Source: an uncultured Lachnospiraceae bacterium
Lineage (GTDB): Bacteria; Bacillota; Clostridia; Lachnospirales; Lachnospiraceae
Length of the DNA stretch: 14,150 nucleotides
Reading direction: 5' to 3'
Assembly: GCA_910587105.1 (NCBI GenBank)
Contig: CAJUMB010000075.1
Coordinates: 1-14,150 of the forward strand
Shown piece by piece: positions 1 to 6,339 of the stretch. Position numbers and translations under genes: made by a program. Each line of letters begins with the position of its first letter. Within the stretch, counting starts at the first letter, position 1. A model generated the notes under the pieces. It worked only from the letters and a program-made list of their open reading frames with translations. It did not search any database and was not told the origin of the DNA.

Positions 1-152
1 TGAGATATGGAATAAATTATGTGCTTTAATTGATGAAAAATATGATATGGATTGTCTGTGGAAAATGGATGATGTTTGAGCCAGTAGATACTTCATTGTT
101 TGATGATTTTATCAACTTATTGAGAATTAAAAGGAAACCAAATAGAAAATAG
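1..152 (+). pseudogene. Remnant of a DUF3788-like gene (5' truncated by the window, internally deleted and frameshifted)
   Basis: Two short reading frames run through here. Frame 2 (2-79) reads EIWNKLCALIDEKYDMDCLW and ends at TGA 77-79. Frame 3 carries GKWMMFEPVDTSLFDDF followed by INLLRIKRKPNRK and stops at TAG 150-152. From memory of the family, the first piece resembles the N-terminal W..L..Y segment of DUF3788 proteins, and the second resembles their C-terminal GKW...V......LL.IKRKP segment. About 70 residues that should lie between them are missing, and the frame shifts at the junction near 57-75. I read this as a decayed gene with an internal deletion, not as an expressed protein. The family match is recollection and could not be searched. 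The true 5' end lies outside the window. Confidence 0.38.
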
Positions 153-309
153 AGACTCTGACCAATCGTATACACACTACACCTTGCTTCGCAGCCTGTG
201 TGCCAAGCAGGACACTGCTCTACTTTTGGTAAAGTGCAATTTATCTATGATTGGAAAGAGATAATCTGAACACACCAATAATTTTGCTTAAAAGCTGAAG
301 GAGTTTAGA
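153..309. other. Intergenic region upstream of blaI
   Basis: No gene is visible. A small dyad AGCAG-GACA-CTGCT (206-219) followed by CTACTTTTGG could be a weak terminator of the decayed gene to the left. I could not find a convincing promoter: TTGGTA (226-231) and TATGAT (246-251) are only 14 nt apart. I also found no clear BlaI operator of the TACA-N-TGTA type. The blaI ribosome binding site GAAGGAG lies just before 310, with about 7 nt spacing. Confidence 0.4.
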
Positions 310-696
310 ATGGCCACGTTACCTCAGATATCCGAAGCTGAATATGAAGTTATGAAAATCGTATGGAAATACGCGCCCATCAATACCAATGAGATTACGG
401 AAAAATTGCTGAAAACCACTTCCTGGAGTCCAAAGACCATACAGACTTTAATCAAGCGTCTGGTGAACAAAGGCGCTCTTACTTATGAGAAGCAGGGCCG
501 TATCTTCGTCTATACATCCACAGTAAAAGAAAATGAATATATTGGCCAGGAAAGCCGTTCTTTTCTGAAACGTTTTTACGGCGGAGATATTACCGCCATG
601 TTGTCTTCATACATAGAAAATGACAGGCTGTCTGATTCAGAAATTGAACATCTGCGCTCCCTTCTTTCCAGGAAAGCACAAAAAGGAGACCTGTAA
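310..696 (+). CDS. blaI: BlaI/MecI-family transcriptional repressor
   Basis: This 128-residue protein has the usual BlaI/MecI length and layout. An N-terminal winged helix covers roughly residues 5-75, including PQISEAEYEVMKIVWKYAP, a recognition-helix region WSPKTIQTLIKRLVNKG and a wing EKQGRIFVYTSTV. A C-terminal dimerisation part follows, with SSYIENDRLSDSEIEHL. In known systems the dimer represses its own operon and target genes until activated BlaR1 triggers its proteolysis within the C-terminal part. The start is set by GAAGGAG about 7 nt upstream of ATG. It is followed after a 3-nt gap by blaR1, whose ribosome binding site lies inside the 3' end of blaI, so translation is probably coupled. 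No beta-lactamase or PBP2a target gene lies nearby, so the regulated genes are unknown. Confidence 0.93.
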   Translation: MATLPQISEAEYEVMKIVWKYAPINTNEITEKLLKTTSWSPKTIQTLIKRLVNKGALTYEKQGRIFVYTSTVKENEYIGQESRSFLKRFYGGDITAMLSSYIENDRLSDSEIEHLRSLLSRKAQKGDL

Positions 697-699
697 GAT

Positions 700-2508
700 A
701 TGGCTGATTTTATGATCCGTTTTTTCCTGTGCAATATATATATCAGCGGCATCATCGGAATTCTTCTGGCCGCCAGGCACCTGTTGAGAAATATTTTGTC
801 AAGCCGGATGCAGTACCATCTCTGGTTTTTACTGCTGGGCCTTCTTGCCGCTCCCTTTCTGCCTTTTCACCTGACAGGATTTTCTCAGGTTTTCTCCCTA
901 TTGGAAATATTTCGGCTCTTCCCGGTATCTCATGGAGGAAATGCCATCAGGCAGAAAATGGCGCCGGACCCGGTTATGAATATGGACTGGCTGAACGATT
1001 TTACCCTCTCCGCAAGCAGACATTCATCTGCTGCCGGGGCTGTCTTACTGGGAATATGGCTCTTGGGCATCCTTGTGATGATTTCATTCACGGTAAAATC
1101 TTCCCTCCGTTTCCGAACCATAAAGCGTTCCGCCCTTCCTCTGCAGAACCCGGTAATCCGAAGATTATACTGTGACTGCCGAAAAGAGCTGAAAATAACA
1201 AAAGAAATCCCCCTGTACAGTACCGCATTTTTGAAATCTCCGGTCATGGCAGGAATCCGAAAACCCTGCATCTATCTGCCCATCCACCTAATTGCAGATT
1301 ATGCAGAGACAGATGGACTCCGTCCTATAAGGTACATGTTGTTACATGAATTGCAGCATTTCCGGCACAAAGACGCACTTGCCGGATGTCTCATGACCGC
1401 TGCAGGAATTATTTACTGGTTTAATCCCTTGGTCTGGATTGCATGGAGGGAAATGCTAAATGACAGGGAGAACGCCTGCGACGCATCTGTATTGAAAATG
1501 CTGGAGCCGGACTTTTATGAAGATTATGGAAATACCCTCATAAACTTTGCGGAAAAGCTATCCCGTTTTCCCTTCCCCTTTGCTGCCAGATTAAGTGGAG
1601 ATATGTCGCAGATAAAGCGGCGTATCCTCAACATTGCCTCCTTTGAAAAACCAACATTAAAGAAACAGCTGACCGGCATGACAGCGTTTTTGACCATTGC
1701 AGCTTTTCTTTTTGGGGTTTCCCCATTATTATCTGTAAACGCAGCTGTGAACACTGCTTATCAATGGAAAGTTTCCCACGAAAACGTTTCCATCATGGAC
1801 TTATCGGCTTATTTCAAAGGATACCAAGGAAGCCTTGTTCTATATGATAGGAGGCAGGATACCTGGAGCATCTACGACAGAGAACATGCCGCCCTGCGTG
1901 TCTCTCCCAACTCCACCTATAAAATATACGACGCTCTGTTTGGTCTGGAAGAAGGGGTCATTACCCCGGAGGATTCCTTCATGAAATGGAACGGGAACCA
2001 TTATTCTTTTCAGGAGTGGAATGGAGACCAGACCCTGCAGTCTGCCATGGTTTTTTCTGTAAACTGGTATTTTCAGGAGATAGACCAGCGGCTTGGAACA
2101 TCTGCTGTTGACCGCTATATCCAACAAATCGGATATGGCAATGAAAACACCGGCGGCAATCCATCCTCCTATTGGATGGAATCTTCCTTAAAGATTTCTC
2201 CTCTGGAGCAGGTGGAACTTCTACGGAAACTATATGACAATAGTTTTGGATTTGACCCTGGAAACATCAATGAGGTAAAAGACTCCATCCTCCTCTCATC
2301 CTCCGAATCAGGAAACCTCTATGGGAAAACCGGCACTGGGTGCATAGACGGCAAAGATGTAAATGGATGGTTTGTAGGATATGTAGAAAGTCCTGACAAT
2401 ACCCATTTTTTTGCTGTAAATATCCTGGCTGATGATGGGGCCGCTGGCAGCAATGCGGCTAAAATAACCCTGTCTGTTCTGTCAGAAATGAATATATGGG
2501 GCAGATAA
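700..2508 (+). CDS. blaR1: BlaR1/MecR1-type penicillin-sensing transmembrane metalloprotease
   Basis: This 602-residue protein has both BlaR1 modules. The N-terminal M56 peptidase part has membrane segments near residues 5-25, 38-58, 113-133 and 326-346, the zinc motif HELQH at 216-220 and a downstream ENACD (E257) as likely third zinc ligand. The extracellular C-terminal part (about 350-602) is a class D beta-lactamase-like sensor. It has the acylated serine motif STYK (S405, K408), SVN (453-455) and KTG (543-545). In characterised homologues, beta-lactam acylates the serine, the signal crosses the membrane and the protease activity leads to loss of BlaI. All key residues are present, so it should be functional. 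The MecR1 name would fit equally well; the ligand cannot be read from sequence. The stop codon lies inside a hairpin at 2499-2523. Confidence 0.93.
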   Translation: MADFMIRFFLCNIYISGIIGILLAARHLLRNILSSRMQYHLWFLLLGLLAAPFLPFHLTGFSQVFSLLEIFRLFPVSHGGNAIRQKMAPDPVMNMDWLNDFTLSASRHSSAAGAVLLGIWLLGILVMISFTVKSSLRFRTIKRSALPLQNPVIRRLYCDCRKELKITKEIPLYSTAFLKSPVMAGIRKPCIYLPIHLIADYAETDGLRPIRYMLLHELQHFRHKDALAGCLMTAAGIIYWFNPLVWIAWREMLNDRENACDASVLKMLEPDFYEDYGNTLINFAEKLSRFPFPFAARLSGDMSQIKRRILNIASFEKPTLKKQLTGMTAFLTIAAFLFGVSPLLSVNAAVNTAYQWKVSHENVSIMDLSAYFKGYQGSLVLYDRRQDTWSIYDREHAALRVSPNSTYKIYDALFGLEEGVITPEDSFMKWNGNHYSFQEWNGDQTLQSAMVFSVNWYFQEIDQRLGTSAVDRYIQQIGYGNENTGGNPSSYWMESSLKISPLEQVELLRKLYDNSFGFDPGNINEVKDSILLSSSESGNLYGKTGTGCIDGKDVNGWFVGYVESPDNTHFFAVNILADDGAAGSNAAKITLSVLSEMNIWGR

Positions 2509-2523
2509 TTATTTTATCTGCCC
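2499..2523 (+). terminator. Hairpin overlapping the blaR1 stop codon
   Basis: GGGCAGATAA (2499-2508) and TTATCTGCCC (2514-2523) form a perfect 10-bp stem with a 5-nt loop, TTATT. The TAA stop of blaR1 is part of the 5' arm. The following bases (GTCTTCC) are only modestly T-rich, so it is a weak or incomplete intrinsic terminator and may instead protect the 3' end of the blaI-blaR1 transcript. Confidence 0.6.
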
Positions 2524-2700
2524 GTCTTCCACACCATTATACACTTTCCTAATATTTATGTTTATGCTATACTTAGTGACGATAAGATTGATAACTGACA
2601 CGTTAAACCCCTTATCACGAAAATAACGAAATTGAAACATTATGCTGGAAACATCTGTTATCTGTAACATGGAATCGAAAAACAGAAAGAAGGAGAACTT
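2524..2700 (+). promoter_or_regulatory. Putative promoter and long leader of the DUF6440 gene
   Basis: A possible promoter is TTTCCT (2545-2550), a 17-nt spacer and TATACT (2568-2573). The -10 box is good and the -35 is poor. Transcription from it would leave a leader of about 120 nt. The leader contains GATAAG (2581-2586) with its complement CTTATC (2611-2616), the direct repeat GAAACAT (2634-2640 and 2648-2654), and the dyad TGTTA-TCTG-TAACA (2656-2669). AAGGAG sits about 5 nt before the ATG at 2701. The pieces are visible; any regulatory role is inference. Confidence 0.35.
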
Positions 2701-2886
2701 ATGATGAAACGTTTTGAAAAAATCTACACCCAGGGCACTGTAGATGTGGTGGAAATCTGGCTTGACAAAGAGACAGGTGTAAGCTATTTATTTCACAAAT
2801 GTGCAAACGCCGGAGGCCTCACCCCATTACTGGATAGAGACGGAAAACCAGCGGTAACACAGCCATCCCCATCTGCTGATGATTAA
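2701..2886 (+). CDS. DUF6440 family small protein
   Basis: This 61-residue protein begins MMKRFEKIYTQGTVDVVEIW and contains DKETGVSYLFHK and AGGLTPLLDRDGKP, the two stretches I associate with DUF6440 proteins of Firmicutes. It has no signal peptide, membrane segment or catalytic motif. The polar tail (TQPSPSADD) looks disordered. Function is unknown. There are two adjacent ATG codons (2701 and 2704), both usable by the AAGGAG 5-8 nt upstream; I give the first. It stands alone, with a hairpin upstream after blaR1 and a convergent LysR gene downstream, so it is probably monocistronic. Confidence 0.8.
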   Translation: MMKRFEKIYTQGTVDVVEIWLDKETGVSYLFHKCANAGGLTPLLDRDGKPAVTQPSPSADD

Positions 2887-2927
2887 ATCACTGTGAAAAT
2901 ACTATATTGATGAACAGCCGAATGTCT

Positions 2928-2970
2928 GGGGCGTACGGGTGGCGTGAATGAATTTTCAAACACGCTCTAA
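2928..2970 (+). repeat. Dispersed hairpin repeat, copy 1 (43 nt)
   Basis: The unit begins GGGGCGTACGGGTGGCGTG and ends CAAACACGCTCTAA. Its ends can pair as GGGCGT (2929-2934) with ACGCTC (2962-2967), including one G-T wobble. An alternative stem is GGCGTG (2941-2946) with CACGCT (2961-2966). It is the same length as the copy at 11362-11404 and identical at 32 of 43 positions by eye. Its last 25 nt (2946-2970) are identical to 12048-12072. It lies between the convergent DUF6440 and LysR genes. It has no coding content. Confidence 0.8.
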
Positions 2971-2996
2971 GGAAGTGCCACAATATAACTTGTGCA

Positions 2997-3025
2997 TTTT
3001 GACTTGTCTATTTTCCTGATTGTAC
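2997..3025 (+). repeat. Second repeat module, copy 1
   Basis: The stretch starting TTTTGACTTGTCTATTTT and ending CCTGATTGTAC reappears as its reverse complement at 11543-11570, with a one-base gap and about four substitutions. Here it lies 26 nt downstream of the hairpin unit and in the opposite relative orientation to the other site. The rest of 2887-3121 shows nothing I can name. Confidence 0.65.
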
Positions 3026-3121
3026 AGTTCGAAAGGCTTCAACGCAGCCTGCTGCCCCTGCATTTCTCCAATTGTACACCCAGAAAAATATCCTGCGCAA
3101 TCTGCACAAATTATCCTTTCT

Positions 3122-3994
3122 CTATTGCACATTTATAAACTTCAAAATATTCTCATTGAACGGCTGAATCTCCTGATACAAAAAACCAATCTGGAGGGAC
3201 GGCACAGGGTCTGCTAAAGGTATTTCCATGAGAATACCCGTATCTAATTCATACTCCACAAATTGCTTGACAACACAGGAAATTCCTATCCCCATTTTTG
3301 CAAATTCAATCAGCATATCCATATCATTCACTTCAAGGATACGAATTGGAATGATATTGTTTTTTGCATAGTAAACGTTAATATGTTTACGGGATACGTT
3401 GTCCTGATCAAGGAGCATAATATTTGCATATTGAAATATTTCATGGTCATTACAATTCAATTTTTTCCTATAAGCTGGTGTACAGACAAAAATATATTCA
3501 ATCATTCCCACAGAATGATACATTTTCATTCCAGGATTTTCAGGTTTCACTACTAACGCCAGGTCAATGCTGCATTCATCAATCATCAAACAGGCTTTTG
3601 CAGAAGACGTACAAGTAATCGCCAAATCCGTATTGGGATACAGGCTTGAAAACTTTTTCAGATAAGGCATGAGAAAATATTTGCACAACACATTGCTGGA
3701 GGCTATACGCAAATGTCCGGTGTTAAAGGGAACTCTAAAGCTTCTTTCTGTGTCGGAAAGCATATAAAGCGCCTTTTTCACACTGTCGTATAATATTCTT
3801 CCTTTCTCTGTAAGCTCAACCCCTTTTGGTTTCCTGATAAAAAGTGTGGTATTCAGGTTCTCCTCCAGTTTTTTAATGGTAATACTCACTGCAGGCTGGG
3901 AAATATAAAGCTGGGCGGCAGCTTTGGATATACTTTTATTTTCAGCGGCTGAAAGAAAAATCTTGTATTTTGTGAGATTGTCCAATGTATCCAT
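3122..3994 (-). CDS. LysR-family transcriptional regulator
   Basis: This 290-residue protein has the standard LysR length. The N-terminal helix-turn-helix (about residues 3-62) includes LTKYKIFLSAAENKSISKAA, SQPAVSITIKKLEENLNTTLF and KGVELTEKGRILYD. The rest is a two-lobed effector-binding domain starting near residue 90 (TGHLRIASSNV). Such proteins bind a small ligand and switch a neighbouring, usually divergent, promoter. The start is supported by GGAG about 8 nt upstream. It is divergent from the methyltransferase-acetyltransferase pair, its likely target. The shared 105-bp gap is very AT-rich and contains dyads at 4010-4031 and 4043-4075. The ligand is unknown. The coding sequence is visibly more AT-rich than hydF or the ABC genes. 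Confidence 0.93.
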   Translation of the reverse strand: MDTLDNLTKYKIFLSAAENKSISKAAAQLYISQPAVSITIKKLEENLNTTLFIRKPKGVELTEKGRILYDSVKKALYMLSDTERSFRVPFNTGHLRIASSNVLCKYFLMPYLKKFSSLYPNTDLAITCTSSAKACLMIDECSIDLALVVKPENPGMKMYHSVGMIEYIFVCTPAYRKKLNCNDHEIFQYANIMLLDQDNVSRKHINVYYAKNNIIPIRILEVNDMDMLIEFAKMGIGISCVVKQFVEYELDTGILMEIPLADPVPSLQIGFLYQEIQPFNENILKFINVQ

Positions 3995-4009
3995 GTATTC
4001 TCTCCATAA

Positions 4010-4031
4010 TTATAATTTATATATTTTATAA
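4010..4031. promoter_or_regulatory. AT-rich dyad between lysR and the methyltransferase gene
   Basis: TTATAA (4010-4015), a central TATATA (4018-4023) and TTATAA (4026-4031) form a symmetric array with two mismatched positions on each side of the centre. On the minus strand it also provides TATAAT (complement of 4009-4014) as a candidate -10 for lysR. Because the region is almost entirely A and T, symmetry by chance is likely, and the operator role is tentative. Confidence 0.3.
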
Positions 4032-4042
4032 AAAGCATATAT

Positions 4043-4075
4043 TTGAATTATATTACTGCTAAAAGTATAATTCAA
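4043..4075 (+). promoter_or_regulatory. Strong promoter of the methyltransferase-acetyltransferase operon embedded in a perfect inverted repeat
   Basis: TTGAAT (4043-4048), a 17-nt spacer and TATAAT (4066-4071) make an almost ideal housekeeping promoter. The same bases belong to a perfect 10-bp inverted repeat, TTGAATTATA (4043-4052) and TATAATTCAA (4066-4075), separated by 13 nt. Transcription would start near 4078, about 20 nt before the ATG. A dimeric regulator bound to both arms would cover both promoter boxes and should repress. The LysR protein encoded next door is the obvious candidate, but this is inference. Confidence 0.75.
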
Positions 4076-4099
4076 TTACAAATTCAAAGGAGGTTTTAC

Positions 4100-4879
4100 A
4101 TGGGAACATTGGAATTTGACGGAAAAAAATACAGGGCAGCATCCAAACATCAAAAAGAATGGGGGAACGAATTAATTTCAGAGCTATCCTTCAAAGGGAA
4201 CGAAACCATATTGGATCTGGGCTGCGGCGACGGCATTTTAACAGAGCAACTGTCATTGGCTGTTCCAAAGGGAAAAGTATTGGGAATAGATGCTTCCCTC
4301 AATATGATACAGACAGCCAGAACAATAAACAGAAACAATCTTACCTTTGCGCATGTGGACATTAACGAGATGAATTTTGAGAATGAATTCGACCTTATTT
4401 TCTCCAATGCGGCTCTCCATTGGGTAAAAGACCACAACCAGCTTTTGAAAAATACTTACAAAGCATTGAAAACCAATGGGAAAATATTATGGGATTTTGG
4501 GAGTTCCGGAAACTGCCGGCATTTCATCCAAGTGATTCAGGGGAAAATAGCAGAAACTACTTACGCAGAATATTTTAAAAATTTTGATTGGCCCTGGTAT
4601 ATGCCGTCAAAATCACAGTATTCAAAAACAGCGGCAAAAGTGGGCTTTTCTTCCTGCACAATAGAAGAGATCAATCGAGACAGATACTTTTCCAATGCAT
4701 CTGAAATGATTCAATGGATTGAACAGCCCAGCATTGTGCCATTTATCAAATACATTCCCCAGGAATTAAGGGAACCTTTCCGACAGGAAGTAATCAAAGA
4801 AATGTTAAACAGAACACGGCAGTCAAATGGTACTTATTTCGAAACATTTCGAAGAATTAAAGTATATGCGGAAAAATAA
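4100..4879 (+). CDS. Class I SAM-dependent methyltransferase (trans-aconitate methyltransferase-like)
   Basis: From the ATG at 4100 the protein has 259 residues. AAAGGAGG lies about 7 nt upstream. A longer frame opening with TTG at 4043 coincides with the -35 box and is rejected. Motif I LDLGCGDG (38-45), the acidic end of strand 2 in VLGIDASLNMI (D64) and the post-motif segment FSNAALHWVKDH (101-112) define a Rossmann-fold methyltransferase. The NAALHW segment and overall length recall Tam-type enzymes that methylate small carboxylic acids. The C-terminal half (about 150-250) would be the substrate cap. The true substrate is unknown. It is followed 14 nt later by an acetyltransferase gene and is divergent from lysR, suggesting a small inducible modification or detoxification operon. 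Confidence 0.85.
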   Translation: MGTLEFDGKKYRAASKHQKEWGNELISELSFKGNETILDLGCGDGILTEQLSLAVPKGKVLGIDASLNMIQTARTINRNNLTFAHVDINEMNFENEFDLIFSNAALHWVKDHNQLLKNTYKALKTNGKILWDFGSSGNCRHFIQVIQGKIAETTYAEYFKNFDWPWYMPSKSQYSKTAAKVGFSSCTIEEINRDRYFSNASEMIQWIEQPSIVPFIKYIPQELREPFRQEVIKEMLNRTRQSNGTYFETFRRIKVYAEK

Positions 4880-4893
4880 CCGGAGGTATCTAC

Positions 4894-5514
4894 ATGAAGA
4901 AGATTGACTTGGCTGACTGGGAAAGAACCGTACATTATCAGATTTTCAGAAACTATGTCCAGCCGCAGTATTGTGTTACATTTGAACTGGATATTACACA
5001 TTTCCTGAAAATAATAAAAGAACGGAATTACTCCTTTACATTCTCAATGGTATTTGCCGTATCCAAATGTGCCAATCAAATCAGAGAATTCCGTTATCGT
5101 CTTGTTGATGGCAATCCGGTGATATTTGATCAAATCCATACAGCATTTACCTATCTAAACAAAGATACTGGATTATTCAAAGTGGTCAATGTGGAAATGA
5201 CAAATACACTGGAAGAATATGTGGCAATGGCAGCCAAAAAGGAACAGGAACAGAAAGAATACTTTACTGCCCCCTTAGAAAATAATATATTTCAGTTTTC
5301 TGCTTTTCCCTGGGTGTCCTACACCCATATTTCCCATACAGATTCTGGAAATAAGGATCAGTCGGTGCCCTTGTTTGACTGGGGGAAATATTATAAAAAA
5401 GAGGAGCAGATCCTGCTTCCCTTTTCTGTACAGGTACACCACTCTTTTGTAGACGGGGTTCATATTGGCAGATTGGCAGACGGCCTGCAGTGGTACCTGA
5501 ATACTCTTTCTTAA
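4894..5514 (+). CDS. CatA-like (chloramphenicol acetyltransferase family) O-acetyltransferase
   Basis: This 206-residue protein is close to the 210-220 residues of classical CatA enzymes. It carries the catalytic signature VQVHHSFVDGVHIGR with the presumed catalytic H183 and the structural D187, and the upstream PWVSYTH segment whose serine (S142) matches the transition-state-stabilising serine of CAT. The family forms trimers and transfers acetyl from acetyl-CoA to a hydroxyl of the substrate. The start is set by CGGAGG before ATG 4894, and the gap to the methyltransferase is 14 nt, so the two are co-transcribed. Substrate-pocket residues look divergent from plasmid CAT proteins as I remember them. 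Chloramphenicol resistance is therefore possible but not established. Confidence 0.88.
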   Translation: MKKIDLADWERTVHYQIFRNYVQPQYCVTFELDITHFLKIIKERNYSFTFSMVFAVSKCANQIREFRYRLVDGNPVIFDQIHTAFTYLNKDTGLFKVVNVEMTNTLEEYVAMAAKKEQEQKEYFTAPLENNIFQFSAFPWVSYTHISHTDSGNKDQSVPLFDWGKYYKKEEQILLPFSVQVHHSFVDGVHIGRLADGLQWYLNTLS

Positions 5515-5548
5515 AGATTTTTTGTGCCCCATTCCATCTGTTTTGGAG

Positions 5549-5577
5549 TTTACAATTTTTCAAAATGTTGTTATATT
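5549..5577 (+). promoter_or_regulatory. yaaA promoter (predicted leaderless)
   Basis: TTTACA (5549-5554), exactly 17 nt, then TATATT (5572-5577). The -10 box ends 6 nt before the yaaA ATG at 5584, so the expected transcription start falls on or next to the start codon. No Shine-Dalgarno sequence precedes the ATG. Confidence 0.65.
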
Positions 5578-5583
5578 AATACA

Positions 5584-6324
5584 ATGAAAATTATAATCTC
5601 ACCAGCAAAAAAAATGAACACAGACACAGATACTTTCCGCCCGGAGGGTCTTCCCTCCTTCCTGGATGATACTTCCCTCCTGATGAAATGGCTCCGCTCT
5701 CTCACTCTGAAACAGGCGCAGGATTTATGGCAATGCAGCGAAAAAATCGCACAGCTCAATTATCATAGATTTCAGGAAATGAATCTTTCCAGGAATCTGA
5801 CACCGGCGCTGATCTCTTATGAAGGAATCCAGTATCAATATATGGCGCCAGAAGTTTTTACACAAAAGGAATGGGCTTATGTTCAGGAACACTTGAGAAT
5901 ACTCTCAGGATTCTACGGCGTGCTGAAACCTCTGGACGGAGTAGTTCCATACCGATTAGAAATGCAGGCCAAAGCGACTGTAAACGGCACAAAAAACCTC
6001 TATGAATTCTGGGGCAGCAAACTATATCAGGAAGTACAAAGCCCGGGACAGGTGGTTGTAAATCTCGCCTCCAAAGAATACTCCAAATGCATAGAAAAAT
6101 ATCGAAAGCCGGAAGATACATATATTACCTGCATATTCGGAGAATGGAAAAGCGGAAAAGTCGTGCAGAAAGGAACCATGGCAAAAATGGCCCGGGGCGA
6201 GATGGTAAGATTTATGGCAGAGAAAGAGATTGTAAATGTGGAAGATATAAGAAACTTTCATCGGCTGGGATATACCTTCGAGGAAAAACTCTCTGACGAC
6301 GAAACCTATCTATTTTTGAAATAA
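5584..6324 (+). CDS. yaaA: Peroxide stress protein YaaA (UPF0246/DUF328)
   Basis: From ATG 5584 the protein has 246 residues and begins MKIIISPAKKM, the family's usual N-terminus. Other hallmarks are LSGFYGVLKPLDGVVPYRLEM-like core residues (about 108-128), NLASKEYSK (about 160-168) and a basic C-terminal half (GTMAKMARGEMVRFM). In Escherichia coli YaaA limits free iron and oxidative DNA damage during peroxide stress and binds DNA. An upstream in-frame GTG at 5524 is possible but also lacks a ribosome binding site, and it would add 20 residues unlike the family. Only 15 nt separate it from the response regulator gene downstream, so read-through into the two-component operon is likely. Confidence 0.92.
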   Translation: MKIIISPAKKMNTDTDTFRPEGLPSFLDDTSLLMKWLRSLTLKQAQDLWQCSEKIAQLNYHRFQEMNLSRNLTPALISYEGIQYQYMAPEVFTQKEWAYVQEHLRILSGFYGVLKPLDGVVPYRLEMQAKATVNGTKNLYEFWGSKLYQEVQSPGQVVVNLASKEYSKCIEKYRKPEDTYITCIFGEWKSGKVVQKGTMAKMARGEMVRFMAEKEIVNVEDIRNFHRLGYTFEEKLSDDETYLFLK

Positions 6325-6339
6325 AGTACGGAGACCTCC

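Noticed and set aside
172..214. CACAC/GTGTG and GTGTGCC/GGACAC pairings upstream of blaI as a BlaI operator
   Set aside because: The arms are imperfect and mutually exclusive and do not match the TACA-TGTA pattern of known BlaI/MecI sites.
3020..3217. Small plus-strand frame in the lysR downstream region
   Set aside because: It runs antisense into the end of lysR, has no ribosome binding site and resembles nothing.
4043..4099. N-terminal extension of the methyltransferase from a TTG at 4043
   Set aside because: The TTG is the -35 box, no ribosome binding site precedes it, and AAAGGAGG sits at the right distance from ATG 4100.
5505..5523. Terminator after the acetyltransferase gene (TCTTT/AAAGA stem followed by six T)
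   Set aside because: The stem is only 5 AT-rich pairs with a 3-nt loop; the T-run is real but the hairpin is too weak to call.
5524..5583. Longer YaaA starting at GTG 5524
   Set aside because: The added 20 residues do not resemble the family start MKIIISPAKK, and there is no ribosome binding site; the promoter also overlaps this stretch.
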